Assembly: GCA_026982475.1 (NCBI GenBank)
Contig: JALSHB010000203.1
Location: 1 to 41,377, forward strand
DNA from: Chromatiales bacterium
Lineage (GTDB): Bacteria > Pseudomonadota > Gammaproteobacteria > SZUA-152
DNA: 41,377 bases
Reading direction: 5' to 3'
This document shows, one piece after another, positions 29,581-39,388 of the stretch; the stretch's first letter is position 1; every line of letters starts with the position of its first letter. Both the position numbers and the translations under genes were made by a program. Below the pieces are notes generated by a model that worked only from the letters and a program-made list of their open reading frames with translations, had not been told where the DNA came from and made no database searches.

Positions 29581-32232
29581 ATGAACGATATCTCGACGCC
29601 CGTCCGCGACTGGTCGCAATTCGACCGCCAGCTGGCCACCACCGACGCGCCCCTGCCGTTGTTCCGCCAGCAGCTGGCGGCAGCCAATGACGAGCTGCAG
29701 CGGCGTTTCCTCGCCGGCGAAGCGGTGGACACGCTGGTCCACGCGCGCGCCGGACTGATGGATCAGCTGCTGCGCCGCGCCTGGCAACGACTGGTGACGG
29801 CCGACGCCGACGACATCGCACTGGTGGCGGTGGGCGGCTACGGCCGCCACGAACTGCACCCCGGCTCCGACATCGACCTGCTGATCCTGCTCGCCGAAGA
29901 CCACACCGCCGAGGCCTACGCCGAGGCCATCGAGCGCTTCCTGCTGTTCCTCTGGGATCTGAAGCTGGAAGTGGGCCAGAGCGTGCGCAGCGTGGCCGAG
30001 TGCACGCGCCAGGCAGAGCAGGACATCACCGTCGCCACCAATCTCATGGAGGCGCGCCTGCTGTACGGGCCGCGGGACCTGTTCCAGGCCATGAAAGCCG
30101 CCGCCGGACCGGACCGGGTGTGGCCCAGCGCCGCCTTCTTCCGCGCCAAGATCGAGGAACAGCAGGCCCGTCACCACCGCTTCCACGACAGCGGTTACAA
30201 CCTCGAACCCAACATCAAGGAAAGCCCCGGCGGGCTGCGCGACCTGCAGGTCATCGGCTGGGTGGCGAAACGCCACTTCGGCGCCGAGACCCTGCACGAC
30301 CTGGTGGGACACGGCTTCCTCACCGAACACGAATACCGCGCCCTCAACGAGGCGCAGAACTTCCTCTGGCGGGTGCGCTGCGGCCTGCACTACCTCACCG
30401 GCCGGCGCGAGGATCGCCTGCTGTTCGAGCACCAGCGCACCCTGGCCCGGCAGTTCGGCTACCGCGACAAGACCCACAGCATGGCCGTGGAGCAGTTCAT
30501 GAAGGACTACTACCGCACCGTGCTGCGTCTGTCGCGCCTCAACGAGATGCTGCTGCAGCTGTTCGAGGAAGAGATCCTGCTGGCCGACGAGCCCGGCGAG
30601 CCGCTGCCCCTGTGCGAGAACTTCCAGGCCCGCCATGGCTACCTCGAAGCGGTCGGCGACGACATCTTCCTGCGCAAGCCCACCGCCCTGCTGGAGCTGT
30701 TCGTCACCATGGCCCGCCACCCCGAGCTGCGCGGCGTGCGCGCCGGCACCATCCGCCTGGTGCGCGACCACCGCTACCTGATCGACGAGGCCTTTCGCCG
30801 CAATCCCGAGGCCCACCGCCTGTTCATCGAGCTGTTCCGCCAGGGCGCCGGCCTCACCCACGAACTGCGGCGCATGAACCGCTACGGGGTGCTGGCCGCC
30901 TACCTGCCGGTGTTCGGCCACATCGTCGGGCAGATGCAGCACGACCTGTTCCACATCTACACCGTGGACGAACACACCATGTTCGTGGTGCGCAACCTCA
31001 GGCGCTTCACGGTGCCCGAATTCCACCACGAGTTCCCCCTGTGCAGCGACATCATCGCGCGCATCAAGAAACAGGAGGTGCTGACCCTGGCCGGCTTCTT
31101 CCACGACATCGGCAAGGGCCGCGGCGGCGACCACTCCCTGCTCGGCGCCGCCGACGCGGTGGAATTCTGCCGCGAGCACGGCATGGGCGAATACGATACC
31201 GAGCTGGTGAAGTGGCTGGTGGAAAACCACCTCATCATGTCCACCACCGCGCAGCGCAAAGACATCTCGGACCCCGACGTGATCAGCGAATTCGCCCATC
31301 GCGTGGGCAGCCAGAAGCGCCTCGACCACCTCTACCTGCTGACCGTGGCCGACATCCGCGCCACCAGCCCCAGCCTGTGGAATTCATGGAAGGACGCCCT
31401 GCTCGCCGACCTCTACCGCGCCACCTCACGCGCCCTGCGCCGCGGCCTGGACAACCCGCTGGCGCATCAGGACCTGATCCGCGAGACCCGCGCCCAGGCC
31501 CTCGGCCTGCTCACCCGCCGCGGCTGCGACAAGGCCGCCGTGCACGCCTTCTGGCAGGGCCTCAACGACGACTACTTCCTGCGCCACTCGGCGGAAGAGA
31601 TCGCCTGGCAGACACGCAGCATCCTCGAAAAACCGGAGGGCGACGACCAGGCCATGGTACGCGCCTGGGGCAAGACCCACCGCGGCGGCACCGAGATCTT
31701 CGTCTACACCCGCGACCGCGAATCCCTGTTCGCCACCATCACCGCCACCCTCGAACAGCTCGGCCTGGACATCATCGACGCGCGCGTCATCACCTCCCGC
31801 GACCAATACGCCCTGGACACCTTTCTGGTGCTGGATCACAACGGCGAGGCCATCACCGACCCGCAACGCCTAGAGGAGATTCAGCAGCGTCTCACGCAGC
31901 AACTGGCCCGTGGGGAGCTACCCCCGCAGCAAAAGGGGCGCCTGAGCCGGCGGCAGAAATACTTCCCCATCGCCACCGAGGTCTGGTTTCGCGACGACCT
32001 GAACAACCGGCGCACCGTCATGGAGGTGATCACCAGCGACCGGCCCGGCCTGCTGGCGCGCCTTGCCCGCGCCCTGCTGGCCTGCGGCGTCTTGTTGCAG
32101 AGCGCCAAGATCGCCACCTTTGGCGAGCGCGCGGAGGACATCTTCTTCGTCACCGACGGCCAGGGGAATCCGCTCGACTCGGCCCAGTTCGACTGTCTGC
32201 GCGAGTCCATCAAGCGGCTTTTGGAAGAGTAA
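29581..32232 (+). CDS. glnD: Bifunctional PII uridylyltransferase/uridylyl-removing enzyme GlnD
   Basis: 883 residues, close to the E. coli 890. The nucleotidyltransferase domain (about 80-200) has VGGYGRHELHPGSDIDLLIL with D97 and D99. The HD domain (about 450-570) has FHDIGKGRGGDHS with H508 and D509. Two ACT domains follow at about 700 and 810 (ITSDRPGLLARLARALLACG). It modifies PII proteins according to glutamine level, setting nitrogen metabolism. ATG 29581 fits the family's length but has no strong ribosome-binding site. The open frame extends upstream inside map without similarity. Confidence 0.97.
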   Translation: MNDISTPVRDWSQFDRQLATTDAPLPLFRQQLAAANDELQRRFLAGEAVDTLVHARAGLMDQLLRRAWQRLVTADADDIALVAVGGYGRHELHPGSDIDLLILLAEDHTAEAYAEAIERFLLFLWDLKLEVGQSVRSVAECTRQAEQDITVATNLMEARLLYGPRDLFQAMKAAAGPDRVWPSAAFFRAKIEEQQARHHRFHDSGYNLEPNIKESPGGLRDLQVIGWVAKRHFGAETLHDLVGHGFLTEHEYRALNEAQNFLWRVRCGLHYLTGRREDRLLFEHQRTLARQFGYRDKTHSMAVEQFMKDYYRTVLRLSRLNEMLLQLFEEEILLADEPGEPLPLCENFQARHGYLEAVGDDIFLRKPTALLELFVTMARHPELRGVRAGTIRLVRDHRYLIDEAFRRNPEAHRLFIELFRQGAGLTHELRRMNRYGVLAAYLPVFGHIVGQMQHDLFHIYTVDEHTMFVVRNLRRFTVPEFHHEFPLCSDIIARIKKQEVLTLAGFFHDIGKGRGGDHSLLGAADAVEFCREHGMGEYDTELVKWLVENHLIMSTTAQRKDISDPDVISEFAHRVGSQKRLDHLYLLTVADIRATSPSLWNSWKDALLADLYRATSRALRRGLDNPLAHQDLIRETRAQALGLLTRRGCDKAAVHAFWQGLNDDYFLRHSAEEIAWQTRSILEKPEGDDQAMVRAWGKTHRGGTEIFVYTRDRESLFATITATLEQLGLDIIDARVITSRDQYALDTFLVLDHNGEAITDPQRLEEIQQRLTQQLARGELPPQQKGRLSRRQKYFPIATEVWFRDDLNNRRTVMEVITSDRPGLLARLARALLACGVLLQSAKIATFGERAEDIFFVTDGQGNPLDSAQFDCLRESIKRLLEE

Positions 32233-32288
32233 ACCCAATCGTTGCATAAATTCCGCGCACAAACAGCGGGCGACACGGGATGTGGAAT

Positions 32289-32586
32289 CGACCACGAGAA
32301 TCAACGCAAAGAACGCCAAGGCGCAGAGGACGCAAAGGAAACCCTTTCACCTGAATCCGTATCTTCAGGGCGGATGCAGAGTGCAAGATATTGGTTTCAC
32401 AGTGTTTTCAAAAAATCTTGGCTTCACCCATAGGTTAAGCGGGCGTTTTTTGGAAGCGCTGTGGAATCAAGGGCTTGTGCTATGCGCCGTCATGAAGGTA
32501 CGGATTCAGGTTTCAATGAACCTTTGCGTCCTCTGCGCCTCTGCGACCTCTGCGTTTCATGCCATTCCCGGCGACAACCTCGGATT
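32289..32586 (+). repeat. GCAAAG hairpin element, copy 1 (long loop)
   Basis: Inverted arms at 32303-32337 and 32522-32556 carry the tandem units AACGCAAAG, GCGCAGAG and GACGCAAAG. Flanks match copy 2 (GACCACGA before; GTTTCATGCCATTCCCGGC after). The loop is 184 bases against 18 in copy 2, as if something had been inserted into it. Confidence 0.8.
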
Positions 32587-32728
32587 TCACGTCGTCTTAC
32601 TTTCTGTCTATGTAGCTGGATCGCACTATCAGTGAACGCCTGCGGAAAGGGCGCCACATACAGTAACGCCTGGAAATACCGGGATGTGCGCAATTTTTGA
32701 TCTGTTTTTTTGCAACTAACAGGTAAAA

Positions 32729-32748
32729 CCTGAATCCGTAGATTCAGG
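32729..32748 (-). terminator. CTGAATCCGTA palindrome, possible terminator of the 77-residue gene
   Basis: A perfect 8-bp inverted repeat CCTGAATC / GATTCAGG with a 4-nt loop lies 21 bases after the stop of the minus-strand gene. On that strand TTTT follows. It is also the most symmetric of four copies of a local repeat, so the terminator role is only possible. Confidence 0.4.
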
Positions 32749-32769
32749 CGGGACAGGCCGCGCCGGCGA

Positions 32770-33003
32770 TCAGCGCAAGCCCCACGCAATACCGGCCGAC
32801 TCGGCGATGGCCTTCAGCGCGCTCAAGCGCGAATCGAAGCGCGCATGGGCCTCCTCGCCCACCATGTCCAACTGCATTTGCAGATTGATGATCATTTCCG
32901 CTATGCGAACCCTGTCATCCTCGCTGAGCTGGTCGGCATTGGTTTCGTCCACCCCCTGCAAGGCCTCTTCCAGTTGGGAAAGAATAAGCTCAACATCTAT
33001 CAT
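32770..33003 (-). CDS. Small acidic protein of unknown function
   Basis: 77 residues, not recognised. It is rich in Asp and Glu and looks mostly helical (VELILSQLEEALQGV, then RVRIAEMIINLQMQLDMV). No signal peptide or membrane segment is present. ATG 33003 has a good ribosome-binding site (GAGGGA, 6 bases upstream), which supports a real gene; a GTG directly before it is an alternative. It stands alone between repeats and the VOC gene. A hairpin 21 bases after the stop may end the message. Confidence 0.6.
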   Translation of the reverse strand: MIDVELILSQLEEALQGVDETNADQLSEDDRVRIAEMIINLQMQLDMVGEEAHARFDSRLSALKAIAESAGIAWGLR

Positions 33004-33158
33004 CACAGTCCCTCAGACTACACCCGAAGCCATGGCCTCAAGCGGATACTCATCGTGACAGACCGCGTCCGCTGCGTATCTTTCAAACCTGCGACACAAC
33101 CCTGTGGGTTGCACCTAGCTGCAAATATACAAACACTTCAAGGCAGATGCCATCCGTA

Positions 33159-33554
33159 TTATCCCGACTCGGCGGCCGGCTCCGCCTGCTGGATGAATTC
33201 CAGCGCATTGCCATCGGGGTCGCGGCAAAACAACGCGGCGCGCCCGGAGCGGCTGCGGCCGATGGCCACCCCCGCCGCCGCCAGCCGGCTTGCCAGGGCG
33301 TCGAGATCTGCGACCAGAAAGGCCACGTGGCGGTCACGGCCGCCATGCGCGGGACGGCCCGACACCGGGTCCGGATTGGGCAGTTCCAGCAGATGGATCT
33401 GTTGCCGCCCGCCCAGTTCCAGCCACGCCCCGGGGAAACCCAGATCGGGGCGATCCGCGACCACCGCCAGGCCCAGGACATCCCGATAAAAGTCCAGCGA
33501 GCGGGCCGTGTCGCGCACGATGAAACTCACATGGGTGATGGATTGAATGGTCAT
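33159..33554 (-). CDS. VOC-superfamily (glyoxalase/bleomycin-resistance fold) protein
   Basis: 131 residues made of two beta-alpha-beta-beta-beta modules. Possible metal ligands are H8 (ITHVSFIVRD), the His in GRDRHVAFLV, and the Glu in DPDGNALEFIQ. The superfamily includes glyoxalase I, dioxygenases and fosfomycin or bleomycin resistance proteins; the substrate cannot be told from sequence. ATG 33554 has AGGAGACC upstream. It follows the EamA transporter on the same strand by about 37 bases, so they may be co-transcribed. Confidence 0.85.
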   Translation of the reverse strand: MTIQSITHVSFIVRDTARSLDFYRDVLGLAVVADRPDLGFPGAWLELGGRQQIHLLELPNPDPVSGRPAHGGRDRHVAFLVADLDALASRLAAAGVAIGRSRSGRAALFCRDPDGNALEFIQQAEPAAESG

Positions 33555-33583
33555 TTCACGGTCTCCTGATATCGTCATGAACC

Positions 33584-33595
33584 TACGGATTCAGG
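33584..33595 (-). repeat. CTGAATCCGTA repeat, copy 4
   Basis: CCTGAATCCGTA on the minus strand, the same 12-mer found at 32350-32361, 32499-32510 and 32729-32740. Here its TGA is the stop codon of the EamA gene. Confidence 0.6.
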
Positions 33596-34526
33596 CTACG
33601 GACCCAGGTCGCTGCCTTTCCTGTTGCATGGCCTCCGCCGCGCCGCGCGCCGCGAACCAGGCTCCCAGCACGATCAGCGCGCCGCCCAGCCATTCCGTCA
33701 TCGTCACCACCTCGTCCGTCAGCCACTGCGACGACACCGCCCCCGCCACCAATTCGAACAACATGATGATGGCCGAGCGGTGCACGGGCATGTGCGACAC
33801 GCCATAGACCACCGTCAGCCCGGCGAGGATGATGCCCACCCCGCCCAACAAGGCCGCGGCGCCCCACACCGCCGGACTCACGGTGGGAAACGCCAGCCCC
33901 GCCAGCCACAGCCAGACGCCGGCCACCAGCACCACGCCGCCCACACTGACGAACACCCGCAGCGATTCCGACAGATGTTGCAGACGCCGCACCAGCACGT
34001 TGGAGAGGGAAAAGGCCAGCCCGGCGCTGAGCGCCAGCCAGTCGGCCCGATCCTGCGGCCAGGGCAGGCCCAGGCGCGGATTCCACAGCATCACCACCGC
34101 CCCCAGGGTCGCCAGCGCCAGGGTCAGCCAGCCCGCGCGCGAGGGCCGCTCGCCCAGCCACCACCAGCCCAGCAGGGTGCTCCACAGCGGCGACAGGTAG
34201 AACAGCAACAGCACCCGCAGCACGTTGCCTTCCAGCATCGCCAGCACGAAGGCGGTGTTCATCCAGCCGCCGGCCAGGGCCAGCAGCAACAGCAGCCAGG
34301 GATATGCGCGCAGCTCGCGGCGTCGCGGCCAGGCCAGCAGGGCCGCCACCAGGGTGGCGGCACCGAAGATGATCCAGGTCGTCCACAGGCCGGCCAGGCC
34401 CGCCGCCTCCAGCTGCCGCAGCGGATACCAGATGCCGCCCCAGAAGGTGGCGGCAAACAGCAATGCCAGCACCGGCAGCCAGTTGATGGGGCTTCGAGAG
34501 GGGGTAATGCCGGAAGTGCTGCTCAC
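33591..34526 (-). CDS. EamA-family (DMT superfamily) transporter
   Basis: 311 residues with about ten hydrophobic segments, the usual 2 x 5 EamA layout. WLPVLALLFAATFWGGIWYP starts the first repeat and the second begins near residue 160 (WLALSAGLAFSLSNVLVRRL). Family members export amino acids or other small metabolites; the substrate is unknown. The start is GTG 34526 with a weak ribosome-binding site. Its stop codon TGA is part of a copy of the CTGAATCCGTA repeat (33584-33595). It diverges from dapC, with 93 bases between. Confidence 0.9.
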   Translation of the reverse strand: MSSTSGITPSRSPINWLPVLALLFAATFWGGIWYPLRQLEAAGLAGLWTTWIIFGAATLVAALLAWPRRRELRAYPWLLLLLALAGGWMNTAFVLAMLEGNVLRVLLLFYLSPLWSTLLGWWWLGERPSRAGWLTLALATLGAVVMLWNPRLGLPWPQDRADWLALSAGLAFSLSNVLVRRLQHLSESLRVFVSVGGVVLVAGVWLWLAGLAFPTVSPAVWGAAALLGGVGIILAGLTVVYGVSHMPVHRSAIIMLFELVAGAVSSQWLTDEVVTMTEWLGGALIVLGAWFAARGAAEAMQQERQRPGSVA

Positions 34527-34558
34527 TGATTCGCCGTGTATCCGTTGCCGTTCTTGGG

Positions 34559-34564
34559 TATACT
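34559..34564 (+). promoter_or_regulatory. -10-like TATACT upstream of dapC
   Basis: TATACT lies 56 bases before the dapC ATG in GGGTATACTACGCGG. No -35 at standard spacing is visible, so this is a weak call. Confidence 0.3.
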
Positions 34565-34619
34565 ACGCGGCCTGTTTTCACTGCCCGCCCCGCGCCGCTT
34601 CTCCAAAACAAAAAACCCG

Positions 34620-35810
34620 ATGAACCCGGATCTTAACAGGCTACAGCCGTACCCGTTCGAAAAGCTGCGCCGGCTCAAGGCGGGTCTGCAGGCGCCCACG
34701 GACAAGCCGCCCATCGCGCTCTCCATCGGCGAGCCGAAGCATGCGCCGCCGCACTTCGTGGTGGAGGAAATGATCAGCCACCTGCATGGCCTGGAGAACT
34801 ATCCACTCACCAAGGGCGGCCCCGCCCTGCGCGAGGCCATCGCCGCCTGGCTGCAGCGCCGCTTCGGCGCCCGCGTGGACGCAGAGACCCAGGTGCTGCC
34901 CGTCAACGGCACCCGCGAGGCCCTGTTCGCCTTCGCCCAGGCGGTGGTGGACCGCTCGACCGCCCCGCTGGTGGTGATGCCCAACCCCTTCTACCAGATC
35001 TATGAAGGCGCCGCTCTACTGGCCGGCGCCGAGCCGTGGTTCCTCAACACGCTGGCCGACACGGATTTCGTGCCGGACATCGAGGCCGTGCCCGCGGACG
35101 TCTGGCGGCGCTGCCAGCTCGTCTACCTGTGCTCGCCGGGCAACCCCACCGGCGCGGTGGCCGACGCCGACACCCTGCGCCGGCTGATCGAGCTGGCCGA
35201 TGCGCACGACTTCGTGATCGCCGCCGACGAGTGCTATTCGGAGATCTACTTTGACGAGGCCGAGCCGCCGGTGGGCCTGCTGCAGGTGGCGGCGGACATG
35301 GGCCGCGACGACTTCCGCCGCTGCGTGGTGTTCCACAGCCTGTCCAAGCGTTCCAACCTGCCGGGCCTGCGCTCCGGCTTCGTCGCCGGCGATGCCGAGG
35401 TGCTGGCCAGGTTCCTGCTCTACCGCACCTACCACGGCTGCGCCATGCCGCCGCCAACACAAGCCGCCAGCACCAAGGCCTGGGGCGACGAGGCGCACGT
35501 GCGCGCCAACCGCGACCTGTACCGGGAAAAATTCGACGCCGTGCTGGACATCCTGCAACCGGTGTTGAAGGTGGAGCGCCCGCAGGCCGGTTTCTACCTG
35601 TGGCCGGAAACGCCGGTGAGCGACGAGCAGTTTGCACGCGATCTGTTCGCCCGGCAGAACGTCAACGTGGTGCCTGGCAGCTACCTGTCGCGGGAGGCCC
35701 ACGGCGCCAATCCGGGCCGCAACCGCGTGCGCATGGCGCTGGTGGCGCCCCTGCAGGAATGCATCGAGGCGGCGAAGCGTATTCGCCGTTATGTCGAATC
35801 ACTGAACTAA
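34620..35810 (+). CDS. dapC: Succinyldiaminopimelate aminotransferase DapC
   Basis: 396 residues, fold-type I aminotransferase. The pyridoxal phosphate Lys is K243 (FHSLSKRSNLPGLRSGF), with NPFYQIYEGA, SPGNPTGAV and the C-terminal RVRMALVAPL typical of the DapC group. It converts succinyl-amino-oxopimelate to succinyl-diaminopimelate in lysine and peptidoglycan precursor synthesis. Next-door dapD and nearby dapE, which act just before and after it, support the substrate. ATG 34620 lacks a strong ribosome-binding site; an upstream in-frame ATG at 34536 adds an unconserved leader. Confidence 0.95.
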   Translation: MNPDLNRLQPYPFEKLRRLKAGLQAPTDKPPIALSIGEPKHAPPHFVVEEMISHLHGLENYPLTKGGPALREAIAAWLQRRFGARVDAETQVLPVNGTREALFAFAQAVVDRSTAPLVVMPNPFYQIYEGAALLAGAEPWFLNTLADTDFVPDIEAVPADVWRRCQLVYLCSPGNPTGAVADADTLRRLIELADAHDFVIAADECYSEIYFDEAEPPVGLLQVAADMGRDDFRRCVVFHSLSKRSNLPGLRSGFVAGDAEVLARFLLYRTYHGCAMPPPTQAASTKAWGDEAHVRANRDLYREKFDAVLDILQPVLKVERPQAGFYLWPETPVSDEQFARDLFARQNVNVVPGSYLSREAHGANPGRNRVRMALVAPLQECIEAAKRIRRYVESLN

Positions 35811-35831
35811 CACTATTTAGAGGACTGAATA

Positions 35832-36653
<822 letters not shown>

Positions 36654-36663
36654 AACAACCAAT

Positions 36664-36826
36664 CGCAGGAGCGGGCCATGCCCGCGATGGAAGGATAGAA
36701 AACAACCTCCATGTGGGAGCGACTTCAGTCGCGAAAAATGATGGTTCGCCAGGCTTCGCGGCTGAAGCCGCTCCCACAATTGTTTTTTCCTGGAATGGAT
36801 TATCGTGGGCATGGCCCGCTCCTACG
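36664..36826. repeat. Nested REP palindromes (BIME-like element)
   Basis: Outer arms (36664-36689 and 36801-36826) are inverted copies of CGYAGGAGCGGGCCATGCCC, 23 of 26 bases alike. Inner arms (36712-36735 and 36755-36778) are inverted copies of TGTGGGAGCGRCTTCAGYCG, 22 of 24 alike. Each arm is itself palindromic, in the style of pseudomonad and other gammaproteobacterial REPs. The element fills the dapD-yffB gap. Confidence 0.88.
36712..36788 (+). terminator. Probable dapC-dapD terminator formed by the inner REP pair
   Basis: The inner REP arms pair into a 24-bp stem with a 19-nt loop, followed on the plus strand by ATTGTTTTTT. Stem plus T-run is a rho-independent terminator shape. It would separate dapD from the downstream genes. 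Confidence 0.55.
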
Positions 36827-36848
36827 TTTCGCAAATTTGGAGAGCCGC

Positions 36849-38358
<1,510 letters not shown>

Positions 38359-38596
38359 TTCCCGACCTCTCGGGAGTTGGTGCGCAAGCCGGGGAACGGG
38401 AGCCGAGGCCGGACCACGATATCCAACGCAAAGAACGCAAAGGCGCAGAGGACGCAAAGATTTTCTGAAAAAATTTCCTTTGCGTCCTCTGCGCCTTTGC
38501 GAGCTCTGCGTTTCATTCCATTTCCCGGCGGTAAACCTGGAAAGCCTTTCTCCGTGCCTCCGTGCCTCCGTGCCTCTGTGGTGAAAAACAGCCGGA
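38359..38596. other. Intergenic region between convergent dapE and exported-protein gene
   Basis: 238 bp almost entirely made of the GCAAAG hairpin element copy 2. Its large inverted repeat could end transcription from either side, though neither side has a clean T-run. Confidence 0.6.
38405..38586 (+). repeat. GCAAAG hairpin element, copy 2 (most complete)
   Basis: Arms of 35 bases at 38425-38459 and 38478-38512 match at about 32 positions and enclose an 18-nt, AT-rich loop (TTTTCTGAAA in it). The left flank is GAGGCCGGACCACGATATCC; the right flank contains GTTTCATTCCATTTCCCGGC and then CCGTGCCTC units ending CTCTGTGGTGAAA. Confidence 0.88.
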
Positions 38597-39289
38597 TCAG
38601 TGATGCCGATGCCCGCCCTCGGCCAGCTGCAGTTGCTGCACGAAGGGATCGGCCTCCAGGTCGCCCAGGTCGGCGTAGTCGAGGTGGTCGTAGTCGCCGC
38701 TGTCGGCAAAGGACGGTGACACGGCCTCCCCCGTCTGCAAATCCAGCAGATGGATGCTCACCTCGCGGTCGCCATAGACACGTCTCACCAGGGCCGGCAG
38801 TTGCACCTCGGCCAGCCACCAGATCTCCATGTCGACGCCATTCACCTGGCCCAGGTAGCGCTCGGCCTGACGCCCCAGCACCGCCACCTGACCGCTGCGC
38901 GTCAGCTGCCGCAGCACGGCGGGATCGATCACGCCTGTCAGCTGTTTCCAATCGGGATAGCGTCCCAGGGAACGCAGGTCGCCCGCGGTGTAGTCCACGC
39001 TCTTGCGGGCCCCGGTAAAGAGGTGGCTGTACTCGATGGCGCCAGGATCGGCGCGCTGCCAGCGCTGGCGCTGGCTCTCGCCCGCGTTCCACACCTCGAC
39101 CTGCCGCGCCGAGCGCAGCAGGTGCCAGCGATGCCGGCTGGCCTGTGGTCGCCGCGCCAGCTGGATGCTGCGGGTCTCGTACTGCGCGGCGATCAGGGGG
39201 ACTTCCTTGCGCGCCCCGTCCGCGGCCTGGGCCTGGACGCCGAGCAACACGGCCCCCAGGATGACGGCCAGATAGATACCTGTCTTCAT
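38597..39289 (-). CDS. Exported protein of unknown function downstream of phoA
   Basis: 230 residues, not recognised. Residues 1-23 form a signal peptide (MKTGIYLAVILGAVLLGVQA, cleavage near AQAA), so the product is probably periplasmic. The mature part is mixed alpha/beta with an Asp-rich C-terminal region (about 195-215, DSGDYDHLDYADLGDLEAD) and ends in GGHRHH, which might bind metal. ATG 39289 has GGAGATG upstream. A strong terminator lies only 22 bases before the start, so expression probably depends on read-through from phoA. Function cannot be assigned. Confidence 0.8.
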   Translation of the reverse strand: MKTGIYLAVILGAVLLGVQAQAADGARKEVPLIAAQYETRSIQLARRPQASRHRWHLLRSARQVEVWNAGESQRQRWQRADPGAIEYSHLFTGARKSVDYTAGDLRSLGRYPDWKQLTGVIDPAVLRQLTRSGQVAVLGRQAERYLGQVNGVDMEIWWLAEVQLPALVRRVYGDREVSIHLLDLQTGEAVSPSFADSGDYDHLDYADLGDLEADPFVQQLQLAEGGHRHH

Positions 39290-39311
39290 GGATTCATCTC
39301 CGAAATTCACG

Positions 39312-39349
39312 AAAAAAGACGGGAAGGGAGCGCCCGGCGCCCCCTTCCC
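39312..39349 (-). terminator. Rho-independent terminator after phoA
   Basis: On the minus strand 13-base arms GGGAAGGGGGCGC and GCGCTCCCTTCCC (one G-U pair) with a 3-nt loop are followed by GTCTTTTTTC. It is a strong terminator, 40 bases after the phoA stop. A small GGGCC-GAAA-GGCCC hairpin (39366-39379) lies between. Confidence 0.9.
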
Positions 39350-39388
39350 TGTCACTTTGTGCAGCGGGCCTTTCGGCCCTGACTGCGT

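Larger units (their letters stand above)
32233..32769. other. Repeat-rich gene-free region after glnD
   Basis: 537 bp with no credible gene. It holds a split copy of the GCAAAG hairpin element (32289-32586) and three copies of the CTGAATCCGTA motif (32350-32361, 32499-32510, 32729-32748). Open frames here translate into repetitive peptides such as NAKNAKAQRTQR and are repeat artefacts. No clear glnD terminator is seen. Confidence 0.7.

Noticed and set aside
32063-32635. Open frames translating repeats after glnD (NAKNAKAQRTQR-type peptides)
   Set aside because: The peptide is the direct reading of the GCAAAG units; the same happens at 38377-39018 and 41116-41346.
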